Below, piece after piece: positions 49,962 through 62,580 of a stretch of 64,000 bases of DNA. The stretch's first letter is position 1; the number at the start of each line of letters is the position of its first letter. The position numbers were made by a program, and so were the translations under genes. This stretch comes from Cenococcum geophilum 1.58. Taxonomy: Eukaryota; Ascomycota; Dothideomycetes; Gloniales; Gloniaceae. The DNA lies in assembly GCA_001692895.1 (NCBI GenBank), contig KV748180.1, positions 62,001-126,000 of the forward strand, in the 5' to 3' direction. Below the pieces are notes generated by a model. It had not been told where the DNA came from and searched no databases. It saw only the letters and a list, made by a program, of their open reading frames with translations.

Positions 49962-52064
49962 AAACGCACTAATAATGTTCTAGAAACGTATTAATAATAT
50001 ATTAAAAGAATACTTAGATAAATTTATTATAGTATACCTTAATAATATTATTATCTACTTAATAAGTAAGAAAGAGCACGGAGAATACGTTAAATAGGTT
50101 TTAAGGAGACTATAAGAAGAATAAATGCTAGTAGTAATTAAAAAATGCGAGTTCTTTACTAGGAAAACCGATTTTATTAGATTTATTATTAAACTAGGCC
50201 AACTTAATATAGATTTAAAGAAAATTAAGGCTATAGTAAATTAGTAAGAACTAGAGAACGTTATATAGTTAAGGTTGTTTCTAGGGTTTTGCAATTACTA
50301 TAGAAGGTTTATAGCTTAATAGTTAAAAAATATTAAGCTATTTATAAGGTTAATAAAGAAAGAAGAACCTTAGGTATAGGGAGAAGAGTAGAGGAAACTA
50401 TTTAAGGAGGTTAAGGAGTTATTTACTTAAAACCTAGTCCTTAAAATCTACTAACTAAAACTAGAAATAGTGGTCGAAATAAATATATTAGACTTTATAC
50501 TAGGGGTATACTTTCTATAGAAATATAAGAATAAATAGTACCTAGTAGCATACTATAGTTAAAAGATAACACTACTAGAACTAAACTATAACATCTATAA
50601 TAAGGAGTTATTAGGTATAGTTATAGCACTTTAGAAATAAAAAGCATTCTTATAAGGTATGAAAAAGCTATTTATAGTTAAGATAGATTATAAGAACCTA
50701 ATAGGGTTCCTAATAATAAAAGAACTTAATTAGAAATAGGTTAGATAGGTAGAGATACTTATAAAATACTATTTTAAGATTTAGTATACTAAGGGTATAG
50801 ATAATATATAAGCAGATACTTTAAGTAAAAAAGCTAAACTATAAAATAATAAAAAGCTATTAGGGGCTTTACTATAAAAAGACATAGACGGTTTAATTAG
50901 ATATAATTACCTAAAAATTATAGTAATAAGAGAAATTAGTTAGACCTATATATTACTAAAAAGTAATTAGTTATAAAAAATCTAAAATGTATAAATAGAG
51001 GATCCGAACTTAGAGTAATACAAAAGCTAAAAAGTAACGTATATACTAAAAAACATTATAAGAGAATTTATTAAGTTATTTTATAAGGGATTAACTTAAG
51101 GACATAATGGAGCTATGGGCTTAGTATTAAAACTTTAAGAGAAGTATATTATTAATAGAATTTAGGGACTAGCGAGATAAGTTATAAAGGAATAAACTAG
51201 CAAGATATAAGCTATATAGAGGGCTATAACCTATTAAAATACCAAAGAGACTATAGGAGGTTATATTATAGGACTTTATTATAAAGTTGCTAAAGTTAAA
51301 AGATCCTATTACCGGATAAGATTATAATATAATTTTAGTAATAGTGGATAAGCTAATAAAGTGGGGATACTTTATAGCATATATAGAAGAAATCTTAGTA
51401 GAAGATATTGCTAAAATCTATATTAAAGAAGTGTTTATAAGGTATAAAGTACTAAGTAAGATTATATTAGATAGGGATTTAAGATTTATAGTAGTATTTT
51501 AGGAGGTATTCTTAGCGGAATAAGGAGTTTAAGCAGTAACTTCTACCGCATATTATCTATAAATAGACGGTTAAACAGAAAGACTAAACTAGATACTAAA
51601 ATAGTATTTAAGGCATTACGTTAATTACGTATAGAATAATTAGGTATTACTATTACCAGTTATATAATTCGCATATAATATAATACTGTAAGAAGGAATA
51701 GGGATATTACTATTTAAGGCGAATTACGGATATAAGCTAAGAATATTGCTATTACCGCGCTAGGTAAAGAAAATAAGTAGTATAGCTAAGTAAAGAATGG
51801 AGATACTAATAAATCTTTATATAAACCTTACGGAAATAGCTAAGGTGGTACAGCAAAGAATAAAAAAGTACTATAATGCTAAGAGATTTAAGGGACTAGA
51901 TTTTAAGGAGGGAGATAAAGTGTAGCTACTATATAAAAATTTTAAAAGTTAATAACTAAGTAAGAAATTAGACTACGTTAGACTAGGACCTTTTAAAATT
52001 ATATAAAGAATTTCACTAGTTATACTTAAGTTAAACCTACTAAGATTTACCCTATATAGTATAT
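49962..52064 (+). pseudogene. Gypsy-A2 reverse transcriptase, RNase H, integrase
   Basis: Resumes Gypsy-A2 after Copia-C: KRINNILKEYLDKFIIVYLN (the YVDD site reads VYLNN), KKCEFFTRKTDFIRFI and RLFLGFCNYYRRFIA to about 50,310. RNase H about 50,460-50,830 (ILDFILGVYFL, LELNYNIYNKELLGIV). Integrase about 51,040-52,060 ending LSKKLDYVRLGPFKII. Stops and frame changes throughout. LINE-2 interrupts at 52,065. Confidence 0.85.
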
Positions 52065-53075
52065 TGGCCGTCAAAAACAGACTCTGCACCTATACGTGGT
52101 GACGGCTACAAACCTAAGTCTTTAAAGTTTAGACTTAGAGCCAACGCAGAGACGTTATACAGCGTGCGATACGACCTAGTGGTGGTGGTAGGTATTATAG
52201 GCGGTGGTAAAAAGTTTTCACATAGGATGGTGAGATCTCAAAAACCACCACTAAGTGCCCCTTACGAACAACAGCAACACTATTCTCCTATTAAGGCACC
52301 TGTATAATCCAATATGGATACGCGGCATTCAATAACATCCCCTAACCCCCAGTAGAGAGCATTAACGACCTCTTATATTGATAAATAAGCGATTGCGAAT
52401 GAACGAGCAACGAGCAAATATACGGCCCCTTTTAACCCCTAGGGCGATCGCCCGCAGAGCATGCGGTTACTTGCCATTAACTATTAAATACTACCTAGTA
52501 GCCTAGACAATACCGTACGGTTTTCCTATCTCCTCTTAAGGAGTAGTAACCCTTGGCGAGGGCCTAGTGACTAGGGCCTAGGCATAAAAGATACTTAGGC
52601 ACACACGTCCCGCTCGCCTTTTAGTATAGTGGTAGTTTATAGATAAATCCCCCTTACGCCTTTAATAGGCCTTAGGGGGGGGAAGGTATGGCGTATATAG
52701 TAATGGTTAATAAGAGATAGTATATAGGGGGTGGTTAAAATATAGAATACAACTATAAGTGTATAGTAATTAAATGGTAAGGCCTAGCTAGGACGTAGTG
52801 AACCCTAGCTAGGATAAGCTAGAGAAGGAAGTAGTGGTTTTTAAGGAGTTTAAATATTTAAGGAGGACAGGACGTAGCCGTAGGCCTATAGGGCCGCCGC
52901 TACGGACGGACATAGCAAACCGGGGTTTTTTATCCTACTGAGGTGGCTTATAGGGTTTTTCCTCCCCCAAACTGCAGGGTTTTCTTCCTATAAATTATAA
53001 GTTTTCCCCCTATAACGGAGTAGTCTGCGTGGGCCTAGATAGGATCCGTATTAGACGTTAATCAAGAATTACTAC
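52065..53075 (+). mobile_element. LINE-2: short 5'-truncated LINE fragment
   Basis: About 1 kb insert flanked by TAGTATAT duplications (52057-52064, 53076-53083). Its last 60 bp resemble the 3' end of LINE-1 (GGATCC.AT...GGCCCACGC.GACTACTCC), so it shares that 3' end, in + orientation. I see no reverse transcriptase motif; the body may be untranslated or from a related LINE. Composition is much less AT-rich than the host, with a GC-rich block near 52,440. Confidence 0.7.
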
Positions 53076-53083
53076 TAGTATAT

Positions 53084-53260
53084 CGCGATACTAGAACTAG
53101 TATATAGGAATATTAAGCCACTAGTTTATAAAGTAGACATATATAAAGAATAGAAAGAAGATAAATAGTAAGTTTTAAAAATCGTTAGCTATAAGGACGT
53201 TAACGATAAAATATAGTATAAGGTAAAGTAGATAGGCTATAATAAGACTACCTAGGAGCC
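53084..53260 (+). pseudogene. Gypsy-A2 chromodomain
   Basis: After ILELVYRNIKPLVYKVDIYK the degraded frame gives VLKIVSYKDVNDKIQYKVK and IGYNKTT, a chromodomain (aromatic cage region and K-x-I-GY-x-x-TTW pattern). It is cut by Gypsy-D at 53,261 and resumes at 60,076 with EATKKF-type text. Confidence 0.8.
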
Positions 53261-53485
53261 TATAAGGTAAGGATATAGATAGGGAGTCCAATAATAGAAC
53301 AATAGGTATATTGTATAGATAGAGACAAATCCTTAAGGGAAAAGGAGAAGTCTATGTGCGAGGTAGGAAGGGTTTTCCCTAGGTATGTACTCTATACGTG
53401 CCTTACGGGCAAGTCACCCCTAGGTTGCCTTAGGGTCGCCTATACTTTATAGCTATATAACTATCTACTTAGGTTTTACCTAATA
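53261..53485 (-). repeat. Gypsy-D 3' LTR
   Basis: 225 bp, matching 59851-60075 with transition differences; the end CTAACA has become CTAATA. Confidence 0.9.
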
Positions 53486-54249
53486 ATGTCCCCCCCTTTA
53501 AAAAGGGTCGTCCCCGATCCTTTATATACTTAAGCCTTAATAAAACCCCATAAAAAACCTTAGTAAGGAAAAAATTTAGAGGGGAAAGAGCGTCTTAATT
53601 TTTTATATAGAGGGACAGGTGGTATATATATACGGCGCGAAGATGTTAAGGAACTTCGACTAGCGGTTAAAGTTATCTAATTAGTTAGATTTACCTTGCT
53701 AAGACTCCCCTATATTTAACTAAGCTAGTAGCAATTTTATATACCCGGTATAGAAAATCCTAATTAGTCTATTTAATAGGTAGAGCTAGTGGAGCTTCAT
53801 ACCGTCGCCTAAATTTAGTAGACTAGAAATATTCCAAAGCTCGCTTATATAGGTAGGTTGCTAGTACCTTGCGGGTAGGTTGTAGGTTATTTATATATAG
53901 CCAGATTTATAGACAGTAAGGCTATATACCTATTAAATCCGCTACTAACCCTGCTTTAGCCTTACGCTATACCAGTATAGCGCTATATATACTTCGTGGG
54001 TAGGTTATAGGTTATTTATATACAGCTAGATTAGAACAGTAAGGCTATATACCCGTTAAACCCGCCGCTAACCTATATTTTAGCCTTATACATTATCTAC
54101 GTAGTATATACGTAGAGTAGTGTATAAGTTATTAGTATAGGTTACTACTAGCGGGTTACTAGTAGGTTATAGACCTTGGTTAAATAGACCCCGGTTATAA
54201 ACGGGCCTATTCTCTAATATATAAATAATCTGCTTAGCTAGTATAGAGT
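53486..54249. other. Gypsy-D 3' untranslated region
   Basis: No gene motif. It holds GGTTAAAGTTATCTAATTAG at 53,665-53,684 and the near-palindrome ATTTTATATACCCGGTATAGAAAAT at about 53,734-53,758, both also present near the 3' end of Copia-B1. Repeated GTAGGTTRTAGGTTATTTATA blocks occur near 53,880 and 54,000. Confidence 0.6.
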
Positions 54250-57200
54250 AATAAACTAAGTTTAGGAAGGGTGCTTTCTAAATTAAGGCTGTAGTTCTTA
54301 CAGTAATCGTTACTTATTCTTTAATCCCTTAAAACGTCCTCTACTCCACTTTAATATAGGTTATATTTTAACAGCGGCGCTTACTTTTCGCCTACGCTTT
54401 AGCTATAAGGCTAGGGTATCCCGCTTACAGTACTTATCTAGTAGTTATTAATAATTCTTAAGTTCTATCTCGTATTTCTATTTATTATACTTATTTAACC
54501 ATCCTAGCTATTTAATAAGGTACTATAGTTGTCTAGTATAATCCTAGTAGGCGATAATTGCTTCTACTTCCTAGCTACCTTTCTTAAGCTCTTTTACTGC
54601 CAGGGGTTAAAACCTAGGGCGTGACCTATAAGGCTCTAGTATGGAGATATAAAAGACTAGGTGGAGCTATGCTATAGTAGGTAGAAGCTCTAGCTTATAT
54701 ACTTGCTGCCCTACGCGCTTTAGGATCTAAAACAGTCCTATAAACTTATAGTTAAGCTTTTTATAGGGACGTTTCGTGCGGATATTCTTAGAGGAGAGTA
54801 GGACTTATTTACTAATAGCGAAGTGCGTAGCTAGGTGGTGATAATTATAGTATTTTACCTAAAGCTTTTAGGCGTGCATTATTAACGCCGCCGCTACCTT
54901 ACGTGTAAGGCGTAGGCGTTATAGGTACGTCTTTATAAGTTAGACATTTGTTAACTTAGACCCCTTTCCACCTTACTAGGCGTCTTAGATACTGTCTAGG
55001 ACTCTATCTAGGACGTTTAGTAGCTGGCTATAGGCGAGCTTAATAGGGGAACGCTTTATTATAGCATAGACCTTAGAGTTATAGGTAAAGGCTACTTCTT
55101 TAAGTAGGGAGGCCTAATTAGACTATTCCCAGTTTATAAATATATGTAGGTATACCTTAAGCTCCTAGTTCTAACGCTCCATCTAACTATCTGTCTATAG
55201 GTAGAATGCGGTACTAAGTTTATATTAAACGTAAAGATAGTAGTATATGGTGCTCTAGTACTTGCTTATAAATACACTACCCTTATTAAAGATAATATTA
55301 TTTAGAGGCCCTATTTATATAAAGACTCTAAATAAGAGTTCTATAAGTTACGTAGCATTAATTATCTTATATACTAAATAGTAGCGCACTAGCTTTATAA
55401 AACGGTCTATAAGGATAAAAACGGAGTTATACTCTACGCTATTAGGAGTCTTAGACTCTGGGAAATCCGTAATAAAGTTAAGTAAATAATACCACTAGGC
55501 TTAGGTGGGGGCCTAAAGAGGCTGCAACTCACTATAGGGTTTATAGCGGCGCGATTTAGAGCGTTAGTAGGTATTATAATTATCTAGGTATTTGCGGAGG
55601 TCCTAGGTAAGGCCGTTTTAAGTATATTTCCACGCAATTACCTTAAAAGTATGGTTAAAACTATAGTGGCCGCCTATAGGATTATTATGATTCCGCTTAA
55701 GGATCTCCTATTATAGTAGTATATAATTCGGCACCTAGACCTTATTATTTTGCCTTAGGAGTCCTTAATTATTAAGGGTGTAGTCCTTATTACTAGTAGG
55801 AACTTATTCCTAGGTTAACTAATTATATATAGAGCGTGTAAAGGCGTCCCTTTTTTATACTCCATAAATAAAATTAACTAGTAACTTAAGGGGGTATTCT
55901 ATAAACGCCGTTTTGGCTAAAGCAGCTACTACTACCTTTTACTATAGCACGAGACTCTGCGTAAAGTCGGTGCTAGCGAAGTAACGTATAATATATAGGT
56001 GACTCGCTAGGTTATTGCGGGGGACCGTAGCCTAGGCTAAGGGGTCTTCCCTAGGGTTAAGCGCTATTAGGCCAGTTAAAGTAGTCTTAAAGAGAATAGT
56101 AGGACACTCTAGTCCGCTAGCGCTAAGTTCGCGAGGGTTGCTTATATGCTGCACGCATGCTACTTACTAGTTTAGTGTAGTAGCACTAGGGCCGCCCATA
56201 AGGCCTATAACCCGTAACTTTTACTGTAATATAGGTAGTATAGTATTAAGGAGTGTCCTCTTACTGCTATCTTTAAAGCCTTTAGTATAATCCAGGCGCT
56301 AGAATAGTATATTGGCAGGATTTACTTTACCTAGCTTATATTTAATCTTAAAATTAAACTTAGCTAGTTTCTTAGCGTACTGGGTCTAACAAGTAGATAA
56401 GCTCTTAGTAGTTATAAAGTACCTAAGATTATTATAATTGCAGAGCACGCGCATTATATACGCGGCGTATTTAAGGTAATAGCGCTACGTCTTAAAGCAT
56501 TACACTATAGCGAGTAGTTCTTTATTATACGTATTATACTATACTTCTAGGCTAGTAAGCTTCTAACTATAATAAGCGATTAGGTACTAGTAGAGTTAAT
56601 CCTCCTACCCCAAAGGCTGTAGAAGTATACCGCTATAGGTATAATTAAAAGCATTAGTAATCACTATTAGGGGTAGATTAAGGTTAAAGTGGCGAAGTAG
56701 AGGAGCCTGCGTAAACGTAGCGTGTAGCTTGCGGAATACCTACTACGCGTCGTTAGGCTAGGACCAAGTTTAGTACCATTTAGTAGGCCCTTTTAACTTA
56801 CGCTACTTCTTCTTCTCCCTATCTAATATTGGGTCGCGATATACCTATACAAGATATGCGTATAGGGGGTATACGGTATCTAAGTAGTTCTAAATAAATC
56901 GCTTATAGAAGTTAGTAAAGCTAAGGAAGACCTAGATGTCCCTATAGGACTTAGGCTTAGGCCATTCCTTAATAGCTTTTACGCGGTTAGGGTCCATTAT
57001 AATACCCCTAGGGGTAATAATAAAACCTAGGAACTTAACGTTCTTAGTATAAAAGATATATTTTAATAGTTTAGCGTATAGGCCCTAAGCGCGGAGCTGT
57101 TGTAGTACCTGCTTAATATACTTAACGTACTTATCCTCGTTATTTAAGTAGATAAAAATATTATTTAGGTAAACTATATAGATAGTATCTACTAGGGTTC

Positions 57201-59798
57201 CTAGAGCTTTATAAATATAGCTCTAGAACGTCGTAGGGGCGTTAGCAAAACTAAAGGGTATTACTAGGTACTTAAAGTGACTATAGCATATCTTAAATAC
57301 GGTCTTCTATTCGTCTCCCTTTTTGATATAAATTCTATAGTACGCATTACGAAGATCTAGCTTTATAAATATCTTCGCATGGCTAAGCCTATTAAAGAGT
57401 TCGCCGACCAGTAGTAGGGGGTACCGATTTTTAATCGTAATCTTATTTAGGCGTCTGTAGTTAACGCATAACTATATTATACTATCTGCTTTCGGTACAA
57501 AGAGGATAGGCGCTCTAGTAGGCGACTTGCTAGGCCTAATCTAGCCCTTTTTAAGAGCACTATCTAAGTACTTTTATAAGATCTGCAACTCTTTCTGTAA
57601 AAGGTTATAGAGGGGCATTTATGGTAGCGTCTTGCCTTCTTCTAAGTTAATCGCATAGTCGTACTCAGAGTTCTATAGTAGCATACTTACTAGCTTATTA
57701 AAGAAGACATCAATTTCCTCCTTATATACATTTGGTAGGCTAGGGGCCACAGAGGTTAAAGCAACTATTACATAGTAGTGTGCTTCCAGAAGCCAGTGAA
57801 GAGAAGGGTGCAGCCGACATGCGTTTTGTAGGTATGCTTGTACTAAGAGTATATACAGCTCTACTACAGTATACTTAATAGTTTTGGGGTTTTGATTACC
57901 TCCCCCTTATATATAGGTGGTCTGCGCCAGCACTAAAGGGTCTCTATAGGTACTCGCTACTAGTAACGGCAGGTCCTCTACTATATTTATAACCGGTATC
58001 TCTACGTCCGGAGAGTCTATACAGGTACTCGCTACTAGTAATAATAGGTCCTCTATTATATTTACAACCAGCATAAAGAAGGAGTCTTCTAGCTATAGTG
58101 AATAGACTATTTCACTAGCCTTAATATCTACTAGGAAAGCGTTAAGGGTAACTATTTAGAGGCGTCTAGGGTCTAAAATACCCTAGATGAACTGTCTAAA
58201 ATAGAAGCTAATTAATAGATCTACTTTCGCGAGCCAATCCTATCTAAGAACTATATTATAACTATTAAATAAGCCGCCCTAAAAGGCCTGCGGGTTAATA
58301 GTGTAAGGGGTACCCTAGGAGTTGCTAGTGGTAACCGTTAGATTATAAGCATCCTAGATTATTATCTAGTTGCTATTAAAAAAACGTGCAATAGGTTTAT
58401 ATAAACGTAGTATATAGCGTATAGGCAGGTTAAACCTATAGACGATATCTTAATTAATAAGGTTAATTTGGCACCTATTATTATATAAGGCATATAGGCG
58501 GACTTTACCTTAGGGCGTATCTATCGCAATATATACCACAATACGTTTCTTTTCTCCCTCTATATTAGGCCCTAGTTATAGTTAAGAGAGATACACTACT
58601 AGGGCTTTAGGTTTTCTAAAGCCTAAGCTAACTTCTCTTTATTAGCCTGCTTCTAGTATTCCTTATAGTAGCCGCCTACGGTCCTTTAACTTACCTACGT
58701 AGCACTAGTATCTAAGAGGTCCCTAAAGATATCTAGCTTTTAGATAGTCTCCTTAGAAGTTTACTTAGAAAAGCGTCGCCCTTTTTAGGTTCTATTCCCT
58801 AAGCCTAACTCTATAAAGCCTATACTGCAACCGCGCTTTATACGCAATAATTTGCCACTACTACTTACGCAATCTTCCGCGAGCTTTATGGTATTAAGCA
58901 ATTACTCTACACAGCGGATTTCGTTAAAGAGGTCTTTAGCGGTTCTTACCTATTAGGCGAAGTTCTAGCGGAAGAGCTCTGCTTATAGGTAGGCTAGAAG
59001 ATATAAGAACTAAAAGTCTACCTATTGTTTAGGATTAACAAAAGGGGTATATAAGAAGAGGTCCTCTAAGCTATATATACGGGCTAGAAAGACGTTAAAC
59101 CTCTAGTTCTCCTTTATAACAGCCGTATAGTACGTTATAGTGTTATTAAAGCGTCTCACTATAGGGTTCCTAATCTGGTCTTAAACCATAGTCTTAAATT
59201 TATCCCATAGTAAAGGACCCTTATCATTAGTGCCTAACCAGCAATAAACCAGTTAGGTGATTATCTTCTCTTTTACAAGACCTTTAATGGCCTAGCGCGT
59301 ACGTTACTCGCAGTTGTAGTCAGCGTCATTAACCTCAAATTAGTTCTTAACTACGGCAATCCACCGGTTAAAATGCTGTTAAGTAATACTGCCAATATTA
59401 GGTAGTAACTTCTTAACTAGGGCGTTAAGATTTAATTAGTATATGCATTCGCTACGTAACTTATACTCTTTACTAAAGAGGTAATAGGAGGGCTTTATTA
59501 AATTAATAATGCTCCGTAAGTTAGCTATTTTCTTAACTAGCTTATCTAGCTCCTTTATATTAGCGGTATTAGGTAGGACGCTAGTAACCTTACTAAGCTC
59601 CTATTAAGCCTAGGTATATAAGTCAAACTAGTCTTTAGCGTTTATAGATATCTGATTATTTTAAGATTTAGAAAATGGCTTAGATGCTACTAGTATACTT
59701 CTAGCAGTTTTGTTTACACTAAATCCTAAGGCGTTCTACAGTTGCATCGCCAGCGTATTACCATTAGGTGTAGGCGTCGGTTTTCTTTTTAGAGGCAT
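54250..59798 (-). pseudogene. Gypsy-D gag-pol
   Basis: Read on - from ATG 59,798. Gag ends near 58,500. Reverse transcriptase: [60 protein letters not shown] (the DD pair is NN) and KFLGFIITPRGIIMDPNRVK. Integrase: DFITDFPESKTPNSVEYNSV, then FILIDRF and KLSTAFYL. Many stops come from CAG or TGG codons. A 75-bp in-frame direct duplication lies at about 57,938-58,073, in the gag-to-protease part. Confidence 0.88.
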
Positions 59799-59850
59799 TG
59801 TAGAAAAATTGAACCGGCTATCCTCCTAAGGGGATTGGTAAGGATTTAAA

Positions 59851-60075
59851 TATAAGGTAAAGATATAGATAGGGAGTCCAATAATAGAATAATAGGTGTA
59901 TTATATAGACAGAGATAAATCCTTAAGGGAAAAGGAGGAGTCTATATGCGAGGTAGGAAGGGTTTTCCCTAGGCACGTACTCTGCACATACCTCACGGGC
60001 AAGTCACCCCTGGGTTGCCCCAGGGTCGCCCATACCTTACGGCTATATAACTATCTACTTAGGTTTCACCTAACA
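59851..60075 (-). repeat. Gypsy-D 5' LTR
   Basis: 225 bp, ends ACCTAACA on +, followed by GAGCT of the host. It retains more GC than the 3' copy. Confidence 0.9.
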
Positions 60076-60882
60076 GAGCTACTAAAAAATTTAAAAAAAC
60101 GCTATAAAAAAGGTACAGGAGTATTAGAAGGGAAAAAATTAGGTAATATTAATAAAGAAGGATTACTAAAGAATAAACCACCTAAGAGGGACCTAGAAGG
60201 AGCACCTACCGAGGTATTTAGAAATATTTTCTCCCCTATTAGAAGAGAATCCGTTCTTTTATTACTAAGTTTCTATAAACCTTATTCTATAAGTTTCCAC
60301 TCCTTAAAATATACCTTTTTATAAACTTTTTTAAGATGGATTAACTAAGCAGATATAGCAAGCTAAAAATTAAAAGCGCGTTGCTAAGTATTAGTAGCCT
60401 CCTTTTTAGCGTTACGGGAATAATAAAGTTTAGTAAGAGTAACTAAAAGCTTATTGTTAAGCTTTATAGTAGTAAATTAAACCTAAAACCCTATAATAAA
60501 TTACTTAGGGAACTTAAAGACTATTAAGAGTAATAGGACGCGTATATTTAGCGTTAGAAATAAAGCGAATATTATAGAATAATTAAATATTTGCTTTAGT
60601 ACACTCTAAATATAAAGAGGGTTGCTAAGATAAAGGACTTGCTAGTGTAATATAAACTAACCCCTTTTTTGCATAATAAGAATATGGAGATAGTATTATC
60701 TTACCTAAAGATAATATTGTAGTAATAGCATAAGACTAACGAGCTATAGAAGAAGAAGATGGAGCCTTAGGTATAATAAGTAAGGATATTAACTAAATTA
60801 ATTAGATAGATATTATACCTCTAGTAAATAACCTAGAGATACTAGGTATCTTTAAGAACAAAGATAGAGAGGAGGGAGATAG
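60076..60882 (+). pseudogene. Gypsy-A2 C-terminal tail and 3' region
   Basis: Host frame resumes as LKNLKKRYKKGTGVLEGKK (60,090 on), a basic tail collinear with Gypsy-A1 at 16,380-16,560 on the other strand, open to 60,324. The rest, to the 3' LTR, is non-coding or too degraded, with AGAAGAAGAAGATGGAG-type purine runs near 60,750. Confidence 0.65.
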
Positions 60883-61303
60883 TATTACAAACGCTTTAAG
60901 TATAATATTATAACTACTTAGAGAAGAGTTAGAAGAAGCTAGTTAGTTAATATAAGTACGGTCTAAAATAGATCTGGTAGAACTATATAATAAGGAATAG
61001 TAACTAAGGTTATATAATATAATCTATATAATATATGTAATCTATAAGGTCCGCGATAGAGCAGATAAAGTAGATAAAGTAGACGGAGTAAGGACTTTTA
61101 TAGGAGTACGGTTGTGTATTTAAGGACCCTTAGTCCCTACCTAGATAGTTTCTCTCTTTATAGTAATTCTTAGAATATAATTAGAGTTAATCTATTAGGC
61201 AACCACTCTACTAGTTATTATTACGTTATTAACTTCCTACTTTACCTATATACCTAGCCTATTAATAAGTCCACCGTAGTTCCTGCTATAAGGCTTCGTT
61301 ATA
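60883..61303 (+). repeat. Gypsy-A2 3' LTR
   Basis: 421 bp, starting TATTAC (from TGTTAC) and ending GTTATA. GCCTC (61304-61308) follows. Confidence 0.92.
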
Positions 61304-61308
61304 GCCTC

Positions 61309-62580
61309 TACCTTTACTAAAAGGCTTTTTTATACTAAGCTAAGAGGCTAGTATACGGGAGGTAATTAAGACAATAGATAAAGAGGCCAAAGCCTTAATA
61401 GTAATAAGATCTAAACCTACCGCAAATCTATAGCGTATAGCTAAGAGAGCTCTGCAATCTATCTAGCGGCAAGAGCAATTATATTTAGATAACTAGATTA
61501 AAGATTTAGATAATCCTTACTATACCCCTAAAGGCTACTTTATAAATAATCTTACTATTTAAATTAAAGCTCTATAATTATAGCTCTATTGCGAAGCTAG
61601 TAGAGCTAGCGTTCTACTAGTAGATCTTTAAGAGTATTATAATATAGTTATACCTGCTTTTAGGCGTAAGTTAATTTAGGTAATTAAGAACTCTAATAAC
61701 CCTATTTATACTATTCCACCGTAGCTAGAGCTTAAGCGGTAGGTGTTAAAGAAGCTTAAAGAGCGCTAAAAGGAACTATAGCTGTAAAGGCGTTTAGCAG
61801 AGTTAGGCTCTATTTACAATATATTAGATATTTATAAGAGAGTTTAATAGCAATTAGCTTACTCTCGCGACTAGATAAAGAAGAAGTATAGTATATAGCA
61901 CTCTATTACTATATTTAGTGTAGGCAACTTAGTCCTTTTTCCAATTCCTAAAAAGCTTTAAAAGGCCACTAAGATCTCTTATATACCTAGCTATATCTAC
62001 AAGATTTAAAATCGAGGCTACTATAAGATTTGTACTTAATATAGAATTGTAAAAGAGCCCTTCCTTAGCAGCGAGCTTATTAAACTAGAAGAGACTTATA
62101 ACGCTTAAATTTCTATAAGTGTTAGTAAGATTATACTACTTTTAAAAGTAGTAAAAGCTTACCTAACTACTATACGGCCTACTAGCTGTGCGTATAAATA
62201 AGGATATAGTAATTACTAATATAGTTATTAAAAAGGAAATATAGAGTGTTCTATATACTGCTATAGAGGGAAGCCCTATATAAATTAACTAATAGAGGGT
62301 TCTGTAGAGCCTCCTATAAAAGGCTATAGAAGGCTTACTAATACTTAGCTTAGCCCTTAATTAAAGCGAGCCTAATAGGAGACCTTATTATAAAGCCCTA
62401 TACTACCTTAATTAATAATAGCAAATTAAGAAGGTAATTAATTAAGCCCACTATAAAGGCTGCGTAAGGCGAAGGAAAAGAAGATTATAAAGTAAGCAAG
62501 GTTGGCGTAATTAGGAGAAATCTAAATTACAATTACGCTAAACCTAAATAGGTAATTAGTTTATAGCTAGTAGAACCTTA
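61309..62580 (+). pseudogene. Ginger-like transposase, C-terminal part
   Basis: Continues the integrase frame broken by Gypsy-A2. Basic coiled-coil-like stretch (LKKLKER...AELGSIYNILDIYKR, about 61,750-61,840), then a small barrel-like block FSVGNLVLFPIPKKL (about 61,915) and RGYYKICTQYRIVKEPFLSS (about 62,010-62,070). It ends in a cysteine-rich tail around 62,180-62,285 (CAYKQG, then GNIECSIYCYRGKP, several C and H now Y). This layout (core, GDIV-type barrel, YK-G-K-G block, CXC-like tail) is that of KRBA2/Ginger integrases. Inactive, with many stops. Confidence 0.75.

Larger units (their letters stand above)
53261..60075 (-). mobile_element. Gypsy-D: second Ty3/Gypsy family
   Basis: 6,815 bp, 225-bp LTRs (TATAAGGTAAGG... 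on +, mutated from TG; ...ACCTAACA). Target duplication imperfect: GAGCC left, GAGCT right. Coding on -: gag start ATG 59,798 (MPLKRKPTPTPNGN), reverse transcriptase about 57,550-56,850, integrase about 55,600-54,750. It differs from Gypsy-A in LTR, length and protein. The moderate GC content says it is less RIP-mutated than Gypsy-A. Confidence 0.88.
33405..61303 (+). mobile_element. Gypsy-A2: chromodomain Ty3/Gypsy with four inserts
   Basis: Second copy of Gypsy-A, in the opposite orientation to A1. LTRs of 421 bp at both ends; exact GCCTC duplications at 33400-33404 and 61304-61308. Without Copia-B2, Copia-C, LINE-2 and Gypsy-D and their duplications it is 7,951 bp (A1: 7,950). Coding order on + is gag, protease, reverse transcriptase, RNase H, integrase, chromodomain, C-terminal tail. 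All are RIP-degraded. Confidence 0.93.

Noticed and set aside
59896-60324. 142-codon + open frame as an independent gene
   Set aside because: It spans the Gypsy-D LTR and the C-terminal tail of Gypsy-A2; the fusion is an accident of insertion.
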